This document shows, in pieces, positions 1 through 12,000 of a DNA stretch of 64,000 nt (its first letter is position 1; each line of letters begins with the position of its first letter). The DNA is taken from contig NC_064043.1 in the NCBI RefSeq assembly GCF_932526225.1, positions 11,964,085 through 12,028,084 on the forward strand. Reading direction: 5' to 3'. The notes under the pieces are model-generated. The model worked only from the letters and a program-made list of their open reading frames with translations, was not told where the DNA came from and ran no database searches. A program made the position numbers and the translations under genes. The DNA is from Nematostella vectensis. Its lineage: Eukaryota > Cnidaria > Anthozoa > Actiniaria > Edwardsiidae.

Positions 1-947
1 AATACACAACTTTAAATTGCTACTGAAAGGAATATAGCATAACCATAGCACAGCTTTGCTCAGATCAACCAAACTTTTGACCTTCCATCACACTCTTAAC
101 ATTTTGCGGTTCCGACACATGACTCCGACACTATAAATCTCATTTCCGGTAAACATCACCCCTAAAAATTAATATTCATCTGACAACCAAACATGTATTT
201 CACCACGAAATCCTTGTTCACACGAGCGAATATTCACCGACACATTTTAGGCAGCCGGTTTGGCCGAGAAGATGGAAGGACAAAAGCACACTGAGTAATA
301 CACTCGAACAACCCTTCTACTACCAATGCAAAATATTAAGAAGATGTGAAAGCAATATTATGTGAGTTTTGAATTTCCTCATGTAGTCGTGCGTACACCC
401 CGGCATGATCTCATGATATGATAGGTCTTTCATTCACCGAAAACAAACATGCCAAAAAATAACTTTAAAACTTTTCGCTTCCTATGTAAAGCAGCATGTC
501 CCATCTGTAAAGACTATCTTTTATGGCTTGTTATGTAAAAATGATTTATCCACGCCTGGCTCCTCAAATTACTATCACAGGAATTGTTAGTTGACCCCAA
601 TTTCTGACTCAACCACTGTATTTTCCCCGCAGTCGTATATAAAAATCTTAATATTATAGTTTTAGTTAATGTAAATTTCCTTTTAATAACACAAACAAAG
701 CTAAATGTTTCATATGTTTTTAAAACTGAAAGCCAATCCTTACACATTCCTTTAGTTGTCCATTACTGTAATTCCTTGGGGTTCATTTCGGGGACTCTTG
801 GGGATTGTTTCGGGTCCCGGGATCAGTTGGGGTACTTTTGGGGATCATTTCGGGTCCTGGGATCATTTCGGGTCCTGTACAGTTGTCCTGTCTTCAAATC
901 ACAGTTCATCAGAGTCTTACGCGTGTTTAGGCAGAGGGCCCGGGGGT

Positions 948-1271
948 GGGGGGACTCTCCCTAAAAAATGTATGCTTGTAGAGAAAATACATTTTACCCT
1001 AAGGGATAGCAGATAAAACAAACAAGTTATCAGGTTTCTAAGTTTTATTTTAGTTGACAGTTGACATGAGATCAACTGATTGAAATTTGATTAAACAGAA
1101 AGTCCTAAAATCTGTAACAGGGAGTGTGATTTTTATTTTTTGGGGTTGGGTCTCCTGGTAGACACCCTAAGGGATAGCAGATTTCCAGAAGACCCTACGG
1201 GATAGCACTTGGGCGAATTTTATATGCAAAGGGATAGGACAAGCATATGTACATTTTAGGGAGAGTCCCCC
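948..1271. mobile_element. MITE with ~30-bp terminal inverted repeats
   Basis: The left end (GGGACTCTCCCTAAAA...) at about 948 is the inverse of the right end (...TTTTAGGGAGAGTCCCC) at about 1238-1271. The interior repeats a short 'gggatagca' phrase. There is no transposase frame. It lies in the POLR1D intron upstream of the first visible exon. The rest of 1-1322 shows nothing but intron-like sequence, with a small G-rich direct repeat (gggatcatttcgggtcctg) at about 830-880. Confidence 0.6.
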
Positions 1272-1322
1272 CTGTGTTACAAACATGCCTTACAAACATG
1301 TGTTTTTGTTCTCATTGAACAG

Positions 1323-2485
1323 CCCAGATGTAAAGTTCTGTGGATACAGTATTCCTCACCCTTCTGAAAGCAAAATCAATCTGAGGATACAAACCCATGG
1401 TAATCTTTTCTTCTATACCAAGGGGGGGTGGACTGGGTGGGTATTCATTCGCTCTGTAAATAAGGATTCTATTGTATTGTATATATAAAATTCTGGTACA
1501 TTTCTTTTATTATCCATCCCTCTCTATATTTATTTTCTTGTTCATTAATCTTCCTATTGTAGAGTCTGAATCTACCGGTGTCCTTTTTGAACATGAAATT
1601 GCATTAAGTGCACCCTCATATAGAGATAATCATTATACTGAGTATCATTTTTTTAAGCTTAATTTTAACCAAGCATGACAGTGACAATGTAAGTTCTAGA
1701 AGCTTCAAATAGTTTGTTCTGAAGTAAACTGCTTGAGTTAATATTGTATACTTTATTATTGATATGGTGTTAGCCTGCTTGCAGGTGTTTACCCAGTGTT
1801 TTTTTCGCTATGTTTACTCAGTGTTTTCGCTTTTTTCACTATGTTTACTTGTTTTTTTTTGCTAAACGCCAAGTCGTGGTCACTCGCGCCAAGCTAGCGT
1901 GGCCTAAAACAAGATGGTGACCATAGCAAAAAAAACCGTGGGTAAACGCCCTACGACTTAACGCATAGCGAAAAAAAAAAAAGGGTTAATGCCTGCAAGC
2001 AGGCTAATATGGTTGAGAATCTAAGATGTATTTATTGTTTGTCCCCAAGGGACACCCGCCTCAGATGTCCTTAGGAGGGGCTTATCTGAACTGACTGCGA
2101 TGTGTGAACATGCGCTCGCTGCTTTTGAGGTAAACCTTGTACAAGCATAACTTTCAACTCTCCCACATAAGAAAATTGTTGCAAGGTTTTGGGTGTTTTC
2201 ACCAGATGACCCACATAAGGCAAAATTACGGAGCTGTTTGCTGTCACTTTTCTACAATGATAATCTTCCACATGTTAAACTGAGAAGTTTTGAACCATTC
2301 TGGCACACTGTTCATTTGGCAAAAAAAAATCCTGTGTGTCACAGGTTTGTCACCTAAATTTCGTAAAATATATTTATGCAATTATTTTTTTCAGACTGCT
2401 ATTTATGCAATTATTTTTTTCAGACTGCTATTTTTGCAATTATTTTTTTCAGACTGCTGTTGAAGATTACAAGGATTCTCATTAG
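1323..2485 (+). CDS. POLR1D: RNA polymerases I and III subunit AC19 (POLR1D/RPAC2), 3' part
   Basis: AC19 pairs with AC40 to form the alpha-like assembly platform of RNA polymerases I and III in the nucleus. Three coding exons are visible: 1323-1399, 2050-2129 and 2453-2485. The first carries the family signature ([20 protein letters not shown], continuing with RIQTHG). The second continues [19 protein letters not shown] and ends in AAFE. The third encodes [10 protein letters not shown] and a TAG stop at 2483. All borders are GT-AG and the phases agree (exon 1323 opens with the last base of an Asn/Ser-type codon; 1399/2050 is phase 1; 2129/2453 is phase 0). Human AC19 has the same order ([15 protein letters not shown], then DKFEASIKDYKD). 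The N-terminal exons, including the usual HTLGNSLRY segment, are not found in 1-1322 and must lie upstream of the window. The acceptor of the last exon is tandemly triplicated. Identification is firm; the last exon is supported by homology and phase. Confidence 0.92.
1769..2007. mobile_element. hAT-like MITE (TTAGCCTGCTTGCAGG ends)
   Basis: The ends TTAGCCTGCTTGCAGG (from 1769/1770) and CCTGCAAGCAGGCTAA (to about 2008) are inverted copies. The flanks read atatggtg on the left and atatggtt on the right, consistent with a slightly decayed 8-bp target duplication of hAT type. The element lies in the POLR1D intron between exons 1323-1399 and 2050-2129. Non-coding. Confidence 0.65.
2366..2460 (+). 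repeat. 29-bp tandem repeat of a splice acceptor (3 copies)
   Basis: Three units of 29 bp each contain the tract ttatttttttcagactgct. AG dinucleotides fall at 2393-2394, 2422-2423 and 2451-2452. The last is the acceptor of the final POLR1D exon, and the first bases of that exon (ACTGCT) are part of the repeated unit. A 29-nt shift would change the frame, so only the third copy gives the conserved C terminus. Confidence 0.85.
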
Positions 2486-2492
2486 ATTCAGC

Positions 2493-2643
2493 GGCGTAGC
2501 CAGGATTTGTAACAGGAGGGGGCCCAAAAGGCTTTTTCAAGGCATTTTCCACTGTATTTTAGATAGTCTCATACATTTACTGTATTTTTGGCTGCTTGAA
2601 GGGGGGGGTTCCAGGCCCCCTGGGCCACCCCCTGGCTACATCC
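2493..2643. mobile_element. Palindromic MITE with GCGGCGTAGCCAGG ends (copy 1)
   Basis: Starts cagcggcgtagccagga and ends with the imperfect inverse (...cccctggctacatccctg). A second, opposite copy with an intact ACGCCGCTG end lies at 45391-45549, sharing the internal phrase tactgtatttttggctgc. It sits just after the POLR1D stop codon, in the 3' UTR. Confidence 0.65.
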
Positions 2644-2815
2644 CTGGGATTAACTGAACATTCTTGGAGTAAAAAGGTGGTTGAAGTAAATGTAAATGAT
2701 TGTTAAAGGAAATGCCTGCAGTTACCACAAGATTGGATTGTTTCCTGCTGCTTACTGCAGAACCCCTGATGAAGACTGGAATGTAGCCTCTGTATATATC
2801 TTTAGAAAATGTGTA

Positions 2816-2821
2816 AATAAA
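2816..2821 (+). terminator. Candidate POLR1D polyadenylation signal AATAAA
   Basis: AATAAA about 330 bases after the POLR1D stop. This is the nearest good hexamer. Cleavage site not determined. Confidence 0.4.
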
Positions 2822-3739
2822 ATATATGCCAATAGCTGCCAATGGAGTTCACGCCCGAAAGAATGTATGTAGCCCCTTTTTTCTTGGTGCCGGTGGAATT
2901 TTCGAACACTCGGACCGAAATTCGTACCGAAAACCGTTTCTATACAGTATATTACCTTTCACCTATTCTTTCACACTTCTTACACGGGTCATGTGTCTTA
3001 CTCCATTTAGGGGATGGCCAATGTAAACGGATCGTGTTAGAGAGGCCTGAGTTGCATGGTCATTAGTTTTCACTAGTATTTCACGAGTTTTGCTTGCCTA
3101 AAAAAAAAAACCCGGTTTCTCGTAAATCTGGGTCCTGCACTTCGATCACCGATGTACGTGAGCGCCAGCCTAGTCCCAGGCGTTCTTACAGGGTTTCCTG
3201 TGCTCAGAGATAAACCGTGAGGTAGCCTGGGGGCTGGGACGAGCTCACCTACAGTTTGGGGAGATGGTTTCCTGTGACGTCACAACTCTTATAATCCACA
3301 GGAAACCCAACCACAGGAAACCCTATAAAACGCGTTATTGTGTACGAACAAGGCTAGCCGGAGCCGAAGCCGTGGATTTTTTTATTGGGAAGAATAGGGG
3401 ATTCCAGTTATTCCTTGTATTTGCTGGGGGTGCATCTAAGACTCAATCAATTACCAAGAAAAATGATCGCAAGAGAACTTTTTTAGGTTGCCGTCACACG
3501 TCAGATTAGTATCTCGACTGTCGGGATGAATGCTCTTTTAAATTATCCAATCAAATGTAGAGATAGCTGTATTTTTTTGTGGGTTACCTGTTTTCTAAAA
3601 AAACGGTCCAAACTCGGTATCTCGTCTATTATATTTTCTCCCTCTTCGTTTTGTGCTTCGGTCAATCTGTGTGTTTCGCGTCAATCTAATCAATGAAAAT
3701 TACACGTTAAAGTTTGGTTGACAAGTCTTGCTTGATCAG

Positions 3740-6700
3740 GTGTAGGTGATGTAGATGCAGAGAGTAAAGATCGTGTTAAAAATCCTGAGAATCGCGAACA
3801 AGATGTACCGGTGAGTGTAAATCCGTGATTTCCCACTCAGTCAGATTTGGAATTGACCCTCGATATCATTGTGTTATTCAGATTCAGAAGGGAAAGGGTT
3901 GGGGCAGAGTTCGATACCTTGAACGCGAGCTGAAAAGGAGCCAGGTAATAAGGAGTGTTGGATAATGATGATGATGACGATAGTAATGACGATCTTGTTG
4001 AAGCAAATACAGAAGAAACTGGGAAATTGTTTGTTTTCTTTTGCTTCTCTGTTTCTCATGCCATGGTGTGAGTTGATAATGTCATGGTGTGAACTGGGCA
4101 TTAGTACTTCTTCTGCTTATGGTCATGGTGCATGGGCGGATCTAGGGGGGGGGGGGTGGCTCAGTGACAAAGGGGGGAGGGGGTAATTTCTTTCGTTACA
4201 TATGGCTTCCTGGCTCTCTAGCAGCCTAAACCTTCTCCCTAGATCCGCTACTGTGGTGTATGCCGCACACCTACGGTCGTCATGTGACGGTTACAAGTTT
4301 CTAAGATAGGATCGACGATGACTGGTGGTGACGCAGCGGTTGATGGTGCTGTTGATGATGATGATAATGTTGATGTTTGTCAATAATGATGAAAAAATGA
4401 TGACCCATGGTAATGAAGTAGTTGTTTGTGAAATGTCGTAGCCTTGGTCAAATGCAAATGAAAATTAAAACAATAGACTTAGCTCATTTGCATGCATAAG
4501 CATTTATACATAAGACCTATGCATGTGTTTATTTGCCTTCTTTTCAGGCCGCTATAGAGAACTATCTAAAGTAAGTCTATTGTTTGTTTGACTTGAATAT
4601 TAGAAATAACGACATATTGATGCTTGATTTATTGCGGATTGCCTGGTATTTGTTTTTCTATTTCTCTGCTATTCTCATTTATCTCATCTTTAGGGTTCTG
4701 CGGGATAAAGAGAAACGTCTACACGACGAAGAACACGAGCACAGGGTAAGCACATGCTTTTTGCACTCCAAAATTATTACAGAAATCTTCTGAATTACAA
4801 GTCACCAACTTTTTCCTTAATTAAAGCAAAGGGGTCAAACTCAAGGGCAGCTCATTAAAAGTCCAGATATATACTGCATTTAATAGAAGCCGAGTCTTCA
4901 TTTACGAGAATGCAATAGACGCATCACTTTGCTAGACTTTGCAAGAATGAAAAAGTTGAGCTTCCGTTTGCCGTCCGTCGTAGATAAAGGTGTTTTCTAA
5001 CGTGATGTTCCAGTTACTTGAGTACCATCTTCACACGAAAGAAAAGCTCATCCAGGAACAAGGCAAAGAACTGGTGAGTCTGTTAGCTTACTTATCCCGC
5101 CATTTATCTGTTTCGTCCTCCTTTCGCCACTTATACATTAAAAAAAACGTTTGCAAATGGCAAAAAACCATGGAAAATACACATTAATTACAGAAAAACA
5201 ACTGTTCTCAGGCAATCCTGAGTGCAGAAGGAAAGGCAAGTAAAAAGGGGAACAAAGTGGGCACACCATGCCCACGAAACCGTACACAGGGTATGCGTTA
5301 GGATTTTGAAGGATTTTTTTAAAAAGCCAATCACGACGACGTTCCCACGAAATACCGGCAAAACCGCAAGTTATCAGCAAATGTAGTTGGCGCAGCAGCT
5401 CACCTGAAACTAAAAGCGGCTCTGAAAGACACTGCATCGGTGATCAGGCTGCCCGATTAGTTTTTTGTTTCTTCTATTTTCAGAGAGAGCTTTTACGTCT
5501 AGTCACTGCTCAGAAAAAGTAAGTGTTGTAGCATAAGAAAGGCTCTATTTGCAGACCGCATTCGAAGCGTGCACGTACTGCGGGCTCACAGAAACGAGCT
5601 GGAAATCACTCCTCAGGCGCGTTCGCAACATATCAAACATATTCCCCATGGATAGTGTCCTTCGTATGCATTGCCTTATATGGGCATAGATGCCCATATT
5701 TCGAAGAGCTAAAGTTTTCCCGCTCCCTGATCTCCAAGAAACATGGTGAAAAATGCTGATTCCTGTCAATTTGAGACTCGAGGCAAAAATGTGTCAAAAA
5801 AAAAACTTTATCGCTTGGTCAAATCTTTATCACACAAGCCTTGAAAAGCCCTTAGACCCAGGCCTCCAAGAGATTGGCCGAGCGAGTTTTAAGGTCACCC
5901 AAATATTGATATGGTTTGGACGAGGAGGAGGGAGGGGGGGTGCGCAGTCATAGGTATCATATGGAAAAATCATAGCATTTGAAGATTCCTGAAATGACCC
6001 ACTTTTTGGTCATGGGGAAGGTTCGTGCAACCCCCCCCCCCCCCCCCCCCCTTGTGCACGTGCCTACACCTAGTAGCATGAATACCGTTAAGGTCATACA
6101 CCTATTTCAATAAAGGTTGTCAGTGCAAATGGCAAATGGCGATTGGCAAATGGCACTTCTACGACCGAAAGTAACCATGCGTCTCGAAGAATATGGATAA
6201 ATTAAAACATTTATCCATTAAAGGTCGCCAATGCTTTGCTCTGACATTGCTTTACTATATTCAACACCTTTTATTTTACGAATAATTAGTACCCATAAGC
6301 CATACCATTCGCCATTTGCACGTGCCAACCTTTTGTGAAATAAGTGTGTATTACGGCAGATTTTTGTAGGTTTTGGCACAAGTAACCAAGCAAATTGATG
6401 TGTTGAGACTCAAACTCTTCTGTAACTTTTTTACGGCGAGATTCCTCGCCTTGTATGAATGTCACATGCAGGCCAGCCACCTGTTTTGCTGATGCTCTTT
6501 CGGTGAATATTATAAAAAAAGAGGTCTCAAGCCAAGGCGGGTGCAACATGATTCTGTCGTGCCCTTGGCTTTTACGTCTGCTATTTTCTATCTGTTGATT
6601 AATCTTTTTTAGGCTCTTAGAGGACAAAGATGTGAAAATTGTAAGTTAAAGATGGAAAGTCCATCCCTACAGTAACACTCAGATCAAGAGGCGGAACACT

Positions 6701-7768
6701 CAGATTTACCATCCAGGGAAGTGTATGGCCATAAATACAACGATAATGACTCCTGGAATTTGCATCGCTGTCGCATCCTTCATATTTATACCAATCTGCA
6801 ACAACATGAGGGAGGGGGATTCTGCGCTACCGCTTCACAATTCTTCTTACCAGCTTTTTATAGATATCATTTTTACTTTTTTTTTTTTTTTTTTTTTTTA
6901 GGATAGGATGCGAAAACAGATTGAAAGGTAATATTACGAAATGCGCATTATAAACCCGGCTGGGGATTGACGCCCGCAGGGGAATGTGGGAAGGGAGGCA
7001 CGCAGGAAATGGTGCAATAAGGTGGGGAACTGTGGGATAGGAGGCTTAGGAGAAACGCGGGAGATTGTGGGATAGGCTCAGAAGGTTCGCAGGGGATTGT
7101 GGGATAGGCTCAGGAGGTACGCAGGGGATTGTGGGATAGGCTCAGGACATAAGGTAGGCGGGGAGATGAGGAGGTGAAATTGAGAGCGCGCCTGTTAAAC
7201 ATGTGACTAGAGTTAAACTAATTTACGAAAAACTTCGTGGAAAAGGGGACTTACGCTAAGAGATCACGTGACCTTTCTGGGTGGCAAATTCAAAACAAAA
7301 TAATCACAGAAATGCGCCCGTCACACCAGAGAACGTTGAACAAATAAAATCTTCAAATGAAGCAAAACCCTTCCTAAAAACAACGAATTCTGGCTTTTTT
7401 GTAAGAGCTGAATAAGTTGCTTTTTGGTGCTGTTACTTTGCCGCTAAAAGCCTGAGAGCGCGCTAGTTTGCCACCCAAACAGTCAGGTGATCTCTTAGCT
7501 CAAGTCCCCTATTCTGCGAGAGCACCTATCTTTAGTAACTGCACATGCAACTATTCGATCTACCCGATTAAAAGGAACTCTTGAAGATTCGTTTTAAGAA
7601 GCAACTAGTTTTGGTAAAAGCTAAATATAGCCTTGCCCCATTTTTGCGTGTGTCTTGCGCGCTACTGCCCGTACATGATCACGACAAACAATTGCTTTTT
7701 TTTTCAGACTTAAAAGTAGCAGCTGGGGGCGGTTCAAGTCACGTTTTAGGTCTCTGCTTCACCTTTGA
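3740..7768 (+). CDS. Unrecognised small coiled-coil protein, nine short exons (5' end not found)
   Basis: Nine exons with GT-AG borders join without any frame error: 3740-3810, 3882-3944, 4548-4570, 4694-4745, 5014-5073, 5484-5518, 6613-6640, 6902-6927 and 7708-7768 (TGA). They give about 138 residues plus a split first codon. After an acidic start (VGDVDAESKD) the product is almost entirely charged alpha-helix with heptad-like leucines (RYLERELKRSQ, LLEYHLHTKEKLI, RELLRLVTAQKKLLEDKD), then a basic tail WGRFKSRFRSLLHL. It is probably a coiled-coil scaffold or binding partner; I do not recognise the family. Two exons are microexons of 23 and 26 nt. The upstream exon must end in phase 1; no convincing candidate was seen in 2822-3739. 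A TATA-like TATAAAA at about 3324 lies on the right side but next to an inverted repeat, so it is not called. Poly(A) hexamers follow at 8122 and 8138. Confidence 0.7.
4132..4254. mobile_element. Palindromic MITE with GCGGATCTAGGG ends
   Basis: Left end gggcggatctagggggg and right end ccctagatccgctactg are inverted copies about 120 bp apart. It lies in an intron of the coiled-coil gene. Non-coding. Confidence 0.5.
6108..6338. mobile_element. MITE family 'GTTGTCAGTGCAAATGGC', copy 1
   Basis: Left terminus aaaggttgtcagtgcaaatg and right terminus catttgcacgtgccaacctt form imperfect inverted repeats. The internal phrases cgaccgaaagtaaccatgcg and ataattagtacccataagcc recur in the copy at 62038-62340. 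Shorter or decayed relatives are at 8341-8397 and 45995-46205. In an intron of the coiled-coil gene. Confidence 0.7.
7040..7148 (+). repeat. ~32-bp minisatellite (about 3-4 copies)
   Basis: Repeated phrase gggattgtgggataggctca with aggaggtacgcag spacers, in an intron of the coiled-coil gene. Confidence 0.6.
7245..7509. mobile_element. MITE with ~44-bp terminal inverted repeats
   Basis: Left end ggggacttacgctaagagat, continuing through cacgtgacc to gggtggcaaa, mirrors the right end tttgccaccc ... ctcttagctcaagtcccc. The inverted match is about 44 bp with few changes. Intronic; no coding capacity seen. Confidence 0.65.
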
Positions 7769-8121
7769 ACACACCCGCCCATGAGCCGCACACTAGACGC
7801 AGCTCTTGCCATTCACCATGGACAATTATAAGAAGGGGAGTGAGGGAGAGGGAAGGTCTATTAGATGGGACCACGGCAAGCAGAGTATACTTGAGTGGTC
7901 GGATGATTGGGAGACAAGACACTTTGTGTACTTTGTTGGGCAAAGAGGTTTCACCTTTTGACTTCCTTTCCCGTCTCTTCTTAACACTTTCTTTGTTCTT
8001 ATAGTATCTTTGGTAAAATGTGTTTAACCTACATTGGTTCTAATTCATGTTGAATTCATCCTGTCTCATATTGTCTTTAGTAAAAAAAATGTTTAACCTT
8101 GGTTCTGTTTCATCTACTTTC

Positions 8122-8143
8122 AATAAACCCATTTAACAATAAA
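8122..8143 (+). terminator. Paired AATAAA signals for the coiled-coil gene
   Basis: AATAAA at 8122-8127 and again at 8138-8143, about 360 bases after the TGA at 7766. They are well placed for the end of the + strand transcript, which converges on the 3' end of INTS9. Confidence 0.5.
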
Positions 8144-8439
8144 CTGCAATGAGCACCGTTTTTTTTTTTTTTTCAAGTATGTCTAACCATACCTGATGCA
8201 CGATTGTAAAGTATTTGGAGCCGATGCTTCAAATCGCCGTTTGCTGGTCTAACTCAGGAGGTTCGAAGAGTGTGTCACGTTGGATCATGTATTTCGACTT
8301 ACATTTCAGAAAAGGTCATACGACACATATCATACACTATATTTTTATGGAGGTTGTCAGCGCAAAGGGCGAATGGCAATTGCCAAATGGCAGAACTAAG
8401 GCGTGTATCTAAGATGGGTCTCTTGTGTCTTCCAAAATA

Positions 8440-9005
8440 AGGCACATGTTAGAATGGGTGTCTTATATGTCTTCAAAACTGAAGGACTTATTTTAGATGG
8501 TTGTCCTTTATCTTCTGGAATGAGGGACATCTTTTAGATGGGTGTCCTGTGACTTCAAATCTGAAGCACTCATTTCAAGTGAATGTCCTCTGTCTTTTGG
8601 ATTGAGGCACATCTTTTAGATAGGTGTCCTACGTTTTCAGAGAGAGGAACATCTTTTAGATGGGTGTCCTGTGTTTTAGAGGGAGGTACATCTTTTAGAT
8701 GGGTGTCCTATGTTTTCAGAGGGAGGCACATCTTTTAGATGGGTGTCCTGTGTTTTCAGAGGGAGGCACATCTTTTAGATGGGTGTCCTGTGTCCTCACA
8801 AGGAGGCACATCTTTTAGATGGGTGTCCTGTGTCCTCAGAAGGTGGAACATTTTTTAGATGGGTGCCCTATGTCTTCAAAACTCCGCACTCATTTCAGGT
8901 GGATGTCCGGTGTCTTAAAGGTTGAGGCACATCTTTAAGATGGGTGTCCTATGTTTTTAGAACTGAAGCGCACATTTCAGATGGTTGACCTGTGTCTTCA
9001 GAACT
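8440..9005. repeat. ~40-bp minisatellite at the INTS9 3' end
   Basis: About 14 degenerate units of roughly 40 bp, consensus tcagagggaggcacatcttt plus tagatgggtgtcctgtgttt. The unit nearest INTS9 overlaps the last codons and stop of INTS9: on the - strand, GTGCCTCAGTTCTGA encodes VPQF-stop, and neighbouring units retain forms of cttcagaactgaggcac. The array would therefore form the start of the INTS9 3' UTR. The stretch 7769-8440 otherwise holds only the coiled-coil gene 3' UTR and a MITE fragment (8341-8397). Confidence 0.8.
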
Positions 9006-12000
9006 GAGGCACGCATTCTAAAAGCGCATCTCGTATACGTATTCGGAGCTCCTCGTTGCCATGGGTGATAATGTGTGTGCTTCCGCGATCCAGAAGGATC
9101 ATTGCGTCGTCATTTGGCTGCAAAAGAAACGCGATCGGATATTGGTCATTAATAGGTATTTGAGCGCGTGTACAAGGTCGACAAGGACATGAAACTAGAT
9201 AAGTGTTCACGTGAGACGAGATTGCTGATCACGTGGCAAGACAGTGATAAGCACGTGAAATAAGACCAGTGAGCATGCATAATAAGATACCATCCCCACG
9301 TATCCTTTAAAAAAAATCCGTGTCGACACCAAGAGCTTTCATTTTGAAACTGTCCATCCTCAAGGAAACGTAGATGCAATACAAAAAGAACAAGCTGTAG
9401 AGATGGTGTTTAAATCGCACGCGCAAAGTGAATCACATTTTTGTTTTCTAAAAGCTCCGTTTTCGCCCATCCACACGGCACCATCCACACGGCACCGAAA
9501 GGGGATCATTTTCAAATTGATCCACTCTTGAGAGCGTTTTCAAGTTGTTCCGTTTTCAGTCATTGTTTTCGCTATATTTGTGGAAGCTTGCCGTATCCGT
9601 AACGAAAAATTTTGCCTTTTTTAAACGAAAACGTATAGGTGGGAACGAGGTCTAAGGTTTATTTATGGTAATAGGTTGAAAACCACGTGTAAAAAGGTTT
9701 GTGGACACGTGAAAGTAGTTGATGAACACGTGATAAGAAGCTAGTAAGAATGACCAGAACATCGCGGTGAATCAATGCAGGCTTGTACTAACCAAATGAA
9801 TGGTATGTTCGCCGCCGCTGGATTCAACGTTCACATCCGTTATACCTCGCTGCAAAAAGACAAGAAGCGAAATGGATACAGCACGCAAAATCTTCCAGTG
9901 GCGACCGACAAGGAAAGTTAGGAAATGCTTGCAGCAATACATCCAGAAGTAGATTGTAAGATAACTCAAATAACAAAAAAAATGGCAAATTAGGCATGTA
10001 TCACAATGTTCAATGCATTATCTTATCATATTAGTGATTGAGTCGTTAGCTGGTTTTCCCTAAAATATATACCTATAACTATAAGTGAAAATAAGGTGCC
10101 GTGGAAACACATTATTAACTCAGAGAAAAGTCACGTGATATCGTCCGGTACCTTCTTCAGCGATCGTACAAAATCGTCTAGCTGCACAGTACCCCAGAGA
10201 TGCCTCGACAGCTGCCCCTTGTTGGTCGATGAGTCACCACTGGAGAAAAGCACAGGGCGAATGGACAATTTAGAGAAAACGATAACGTGATCATATCAGT
10301 TCAAGAATATTTGTCACCTCGTGCGACAATAACCAGCAAGAAGCCTCTATCAGTTTTCCAATTTGACGGTCCCCAGCATAACCATAAGTAGGGGATTGTG
10401 GGCGCTACAAACTTACCCTCCTCCCCCCCCCCCCCCCCCCCAATAAAAACACACACACACACACACAGGCCAATAATGTATTCGTATATGGAGAATCGCT
10501 AATACTCTTCCTTAAAATGCCTTGCTACGATAATAGCTGACTGAGAGTAAGTAACAACTAAATTTTACTTTTGAAGAGCTAAAGATTAACCCCACCAATG
10601 GCCAGAAATTAGTCCTCTAATTAAATCTCACCCCTCGCTTCCAGCCTTCGGCTCCACTAAGAACTCCAAAGGCTGTAAGGTGTACTTGTTGTCTTTGGTT
10701 ACCAAGGTACCCGTTAGCGTGGCAACAGCAACTCCAGGTCGGACGTGCTGAGGGTGCAGACAGCTGCTCAGCTGGAAAATACAACATGGAGACAGTTACA
10801 GCTGTTAAATACAACATGGAGACAGTTACAGCTGTTAAATACAACATGGAGACAGTTACAGCTGAAAATACAACATGGAGACAGTTACACATAACAGCGG
10901 TGACACACACAGTAACCCCCACGTACATGCACTTAGTTAGACAGAGCAAAAAAATTGCAAGTTTTCCCAAAATAAGGTCTGGTTAACTTCGGTAAGCGTG
11001 ATTTTTTGCATAGACGTTTCTTATGTTAAGTAAACCAACATATAAAAAATGTATTTTTTTCTAATGGATTCGTCTTCGAGATATGAGGCTTGAAGTGCGA
11101 TTTTCAAATGTTCAAAGTATGAATTCTCCTTGTTCTGATCAGAAATTAAGCCAACTTTGCTCGCTAAAATCTAAATTTCATATCTTCTACATTTCTTTAA
11201 AATTTGGAATTAAGCTTTTGGTCAGAGGAACTCCTTGTTTGCGGAATCTTGAGCTTATATATTGAGAATTGGAAAATTTCATGCCATTTTTTCCCTCTGT
11301 CACTTAGTTATAAGAACGTTTTAGGCTAGAATTTTCAATTCAAGCACACCACAAATAAGAACCAATTCTGTATAAAATCCAATAAAAAAACAGGTGCTTG
11401 ACAGATAGATCTAAGCCATATACACATGTATTATGGGGCATGGAAATAAAGTACAATATTTTATAAATAAATAAATTCTTAGTAAGCACTATGTCTTTAT
11501 TACGCGGATTTTAAGCACAGCGGACTGTACATAGACAAAATGTGGATAAAAGAAAGAGCTGAAAATCGAGATATGCCACAAAGGGAGTCCTTACTGCTAG
11601 GTTCTACCGCTAGAACATAACTTGGGTGTCGGAGGTCACCCACATGGTTCATATGACTTCCATGTGTATCATTACAGAAGAGGTTAAAAAGCAGGGAAAG
11701 TAAAGTACAATTGAAGTCAAAATGTTGCGCGCTACACGGTTCCCTTCCAGTTAATGACATGCATCGCAAGGTTTACTCTAGATAAGAATGGGGAAGATAT
11801 TTAGCAAAATAAAACCTGTTTTAAAAACAAAAAGAAAGGAAATATTTCAAAAGTGAGGGCAAAATTGATAGGTAAATATATCTTTTACTGTTGTAGAAGG
11901 ATATTTCATACACGATTAACACTCTACTACCACGTCACTACATCCCGTGATTATTATTTGAACCTAAATCAATTGTGGATGAGGGGGTGCTACAATGTTG

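Noticed and set aside
5105-5125. Inverse ggacgaaacag-like phrase as a second hammerhead
   Set aside because: Lacks the CTGANGA half and stem I pairing.
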